6,699 nucleotides of DNA from positions 1,504 through 8,202 of the forward strand of contig DAUW01000068.1 in NCBI GenBank assembly GCA_002505355.1, in the 5' to 3' direction. The translations under genes were made by a program, and so were the position numbers. Source of the stretch: Euryarchaeota archaeon UBA229 (GTDB lineage: Archaea; Thermoplasmatota; Poseidoniia; Poseidoniales; Poseidoniaceae). The first letter of the stretch is position 1. The number at the start of each line of letters is the position of its first letter. Shown in pieces: positions 5,606-6,699 of the stretch. The notes under the pieces were generated by a model that saw only the letters and a list, made by a program, of their open reading frames with translations, did no database searches and was not told the origin of the DNA.

Positions 5606-6699
5606 ATGGAACCTATTACTGCCTTATTTGGGATTGCCTGCTTGGGAGCAGGTGGGGGCGTGGGATACTGGCTAAAACGGAATCACGAGAGATTACAAAA
5701 ACTGAACGATTTAAACATCGTATTGCAAGAATCACAGAGTGCTCACTTTACTCATCTAAATAACCAAGTCGCCGATGTCAATACCAGACTAGCATCGCTA
5801 AACAGCATGGTAGACGCGCTGCGGGCAACAAAACCTGACCTTGATGGAGCACTAAAAGCCTACAATACCATCACCCATCTCGAGCAATTGGGACAACTGG
5901 GAGAATCTATCGATGATGTTCAACAATTCAACAGTGCACTTTCGTCATTAGAAACCCTAGTCTCATCCATCTCAGTTGAGAGTGAAATTGGGTCCACAGA
6001 ATTACTTAGTCAAACCAGTTCAAACATGATCATGAGATTGATAGAAATCTTTGATGACCACCAAATGAATGTCAGCAACCTAGGTCTTAAGCCCGTATCA
6101 GCGCACAAACTGGGCCACGCCACTTTGAGTCTACGCCGCTATGACTGGGCAGAGACATGTTTTGGTATCGCCTATGCATCATCACCAGGTAACGCTAACG
6201 TTTTGGAAGCGCTAGAATTCATTGCGATTGAACGCGGTGATGAGGTGCTCAGAAGGCACTGGCTAGAGGCTAGAATGACCGTCAATCCAGATAATCCGGA
6301 TTTACTAAGAGCGCATGCGCACTTATTGGCAAAAATGGGTGATATGGAGGCAGAGAGGGATGTTTTGCGTCTTGAAGCCTTGGGACTTGATACGCCAGCA
6401 GATCGCTCATTGCTTTCTGGTTTGAGGGCTCGTGCAGGATCTCGCTCAGAAGCTCTTGAAGCGATTGAACAAGCACTTGCTGAAGACCCAAACCAATCAA
6501 ATGACTGGTTATCATATGCCAATCTATTGTATCAGGAAGGGGAGGCAACCAAGGCGTTGGAAGCCGCTAGTAAGTGCCTCGATCTTGACCGTCAAAATGG
6601 CGGAGCATGGGCATTGACTGCAACAATACTAGCTCCGAAACAAAATCGACTGAAGGAGGCGCTCAAAGCTGCTATTCATGCGGTAGCACTAGACTCAGG
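5606..6699 (+). CDS. Membrane-anchored coiled-coil TPR protein, 3' end outside window
   Basis: The frame is open from the ATG at 5606 to the end of the window (364 codons plus two bases) with no stop, so the C-terminus is missing. An in-frame TAA at 5579 and the absence of an earlier ATG fix the start. Residues about 4-23 (ITALFGIACLGAGGGVGYWL) form a Gly-rich membrane segment followed by positive residues (LKRNHERLQK), which would leave the rest in the cytosol. Residues about 25-150 are Leu/Gln/Asn-rich and helical, probably coiled coil. From about 163 at least six tandem TPR-like units of about 34 residues follow, starting near 163, 197, 231, 265, 298 and 332; typical positions are visible in RRYDWAETCFGIAYASSPGN and EGEATKALEAASKCLDLD. 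TPRs bind proteins, so this is likely a membrane-tethered adaptor; its partner is unknown. The anchor plus coiled coil recalls RmuC-type N-termini, but the TPR array is not RmuC. Confidence 0.85.
   Translation, partial: MEPITALFGIACLGAGGGVGYWLKRNHERLQKLNDLNIVLQESQSAHFTHLNNQVADVNTRLASLNSMVDALRATKPDLDGALKAYNTITHLEQLGQLGESIDDVQQFNSALSSLETLVSSISVESEIGSTELLSQTSSNMIMRLIEIFDDHQMNVSNLGLKPVSAHKLGHATLSLRRYDWAETCFGIAYASSPGNANVLEALEFIAIERGDEVLRRHWLEARMTVNPDNPDLLRAHAHLLAKMGDMEAERDVLRLEALGLDTPADRSLLSGLRARAGSRSEALEAIEQALAEDPNQSNDWLSYANLLYQEGEATKALEAASKCLDLDRQNGGAWALTATILAPKQNRLKEALKAAIHAVALDS

Noticed and set aside
5560..5763. 67-codon plus-strand frame over the start of the TPR gene
   Set aside because: It starts at a TTG in another frame and covers the region where the TPR gene has its start and membrane segment; no protein character of its own.
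6172..6522. Minus-strand frames of 116 and 88 codons at 6172-6548
   Set aside because: They lie opposite the TPR-coding frame, which shows a clear repeat pattern on the plus strand.
5606..6699. RmuC-like DNA recombination protein
   Set aside because: Only the membrane segment plus coiled-coil layout is similar; the rest is a regular TPR array with no nuclease-like motif.

Overview
The window looks like a piece of an archaeal chromosome. The anchor is an archaeal-type DnaG (Toprim) protein at 191-1432. Its Toprim catalytic residues, N-terminal signature and C-terminal domain all match the archaeal family and not the bacterial primase. TATA-like boxes about 26-30 bases ahead of two starts that lack a Shine-Dalgarno sequence also fit an archaeon. 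The moderate, AT-leaning composition and the neighbouring large acidic, Trp- and Leu-rich helical-repeat protein remind me of mesophilic marine Euryarchaeota (Poseidoniales/Marine Group II or relatives). That lineage call is inference only.

Layout. 1-190: non-coding leader with a GC-rich segment (78-174) that can fold into a branched structure ahead of dnaG. 191-1432 (+): dnaG. 1483-2730 (+): acidic protein with one transmembrane hairpin, a possible split PH-like fold around it, and a long Pro-rich tail; it probably has its own promoter. 2733-5426 (-): 897-residue, mostly helical protein with several diverged repeats of about 80-100 residues, an acidic linker and a separate C-terminal helical domain. 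It converges on the previous gene with only 2 bases between the stop codons. 5427-5605: divergent promoter region with a central GATATATC and a 10-base direct repeat. 5606-6699 (+): N-terminal part of a membrane-anchored, coiled-coil and TPR protein that runs off the window.

Functionally, only dnaG can be named. The other three are architectural proteins (membrane hairpin plus Pro-rich tail, helical-repeat scaffold, membrane-tethered TPR) with no visible catalytic motif. Nothing in the sequence shows that they act with DnaG or with each other. They are in different transcription units, so any shared system would have to be shown by conserved neighbourhood. I see no mobile element, CRISPR array, tRNA or rRNA, and no convincing intrinsic terminator.
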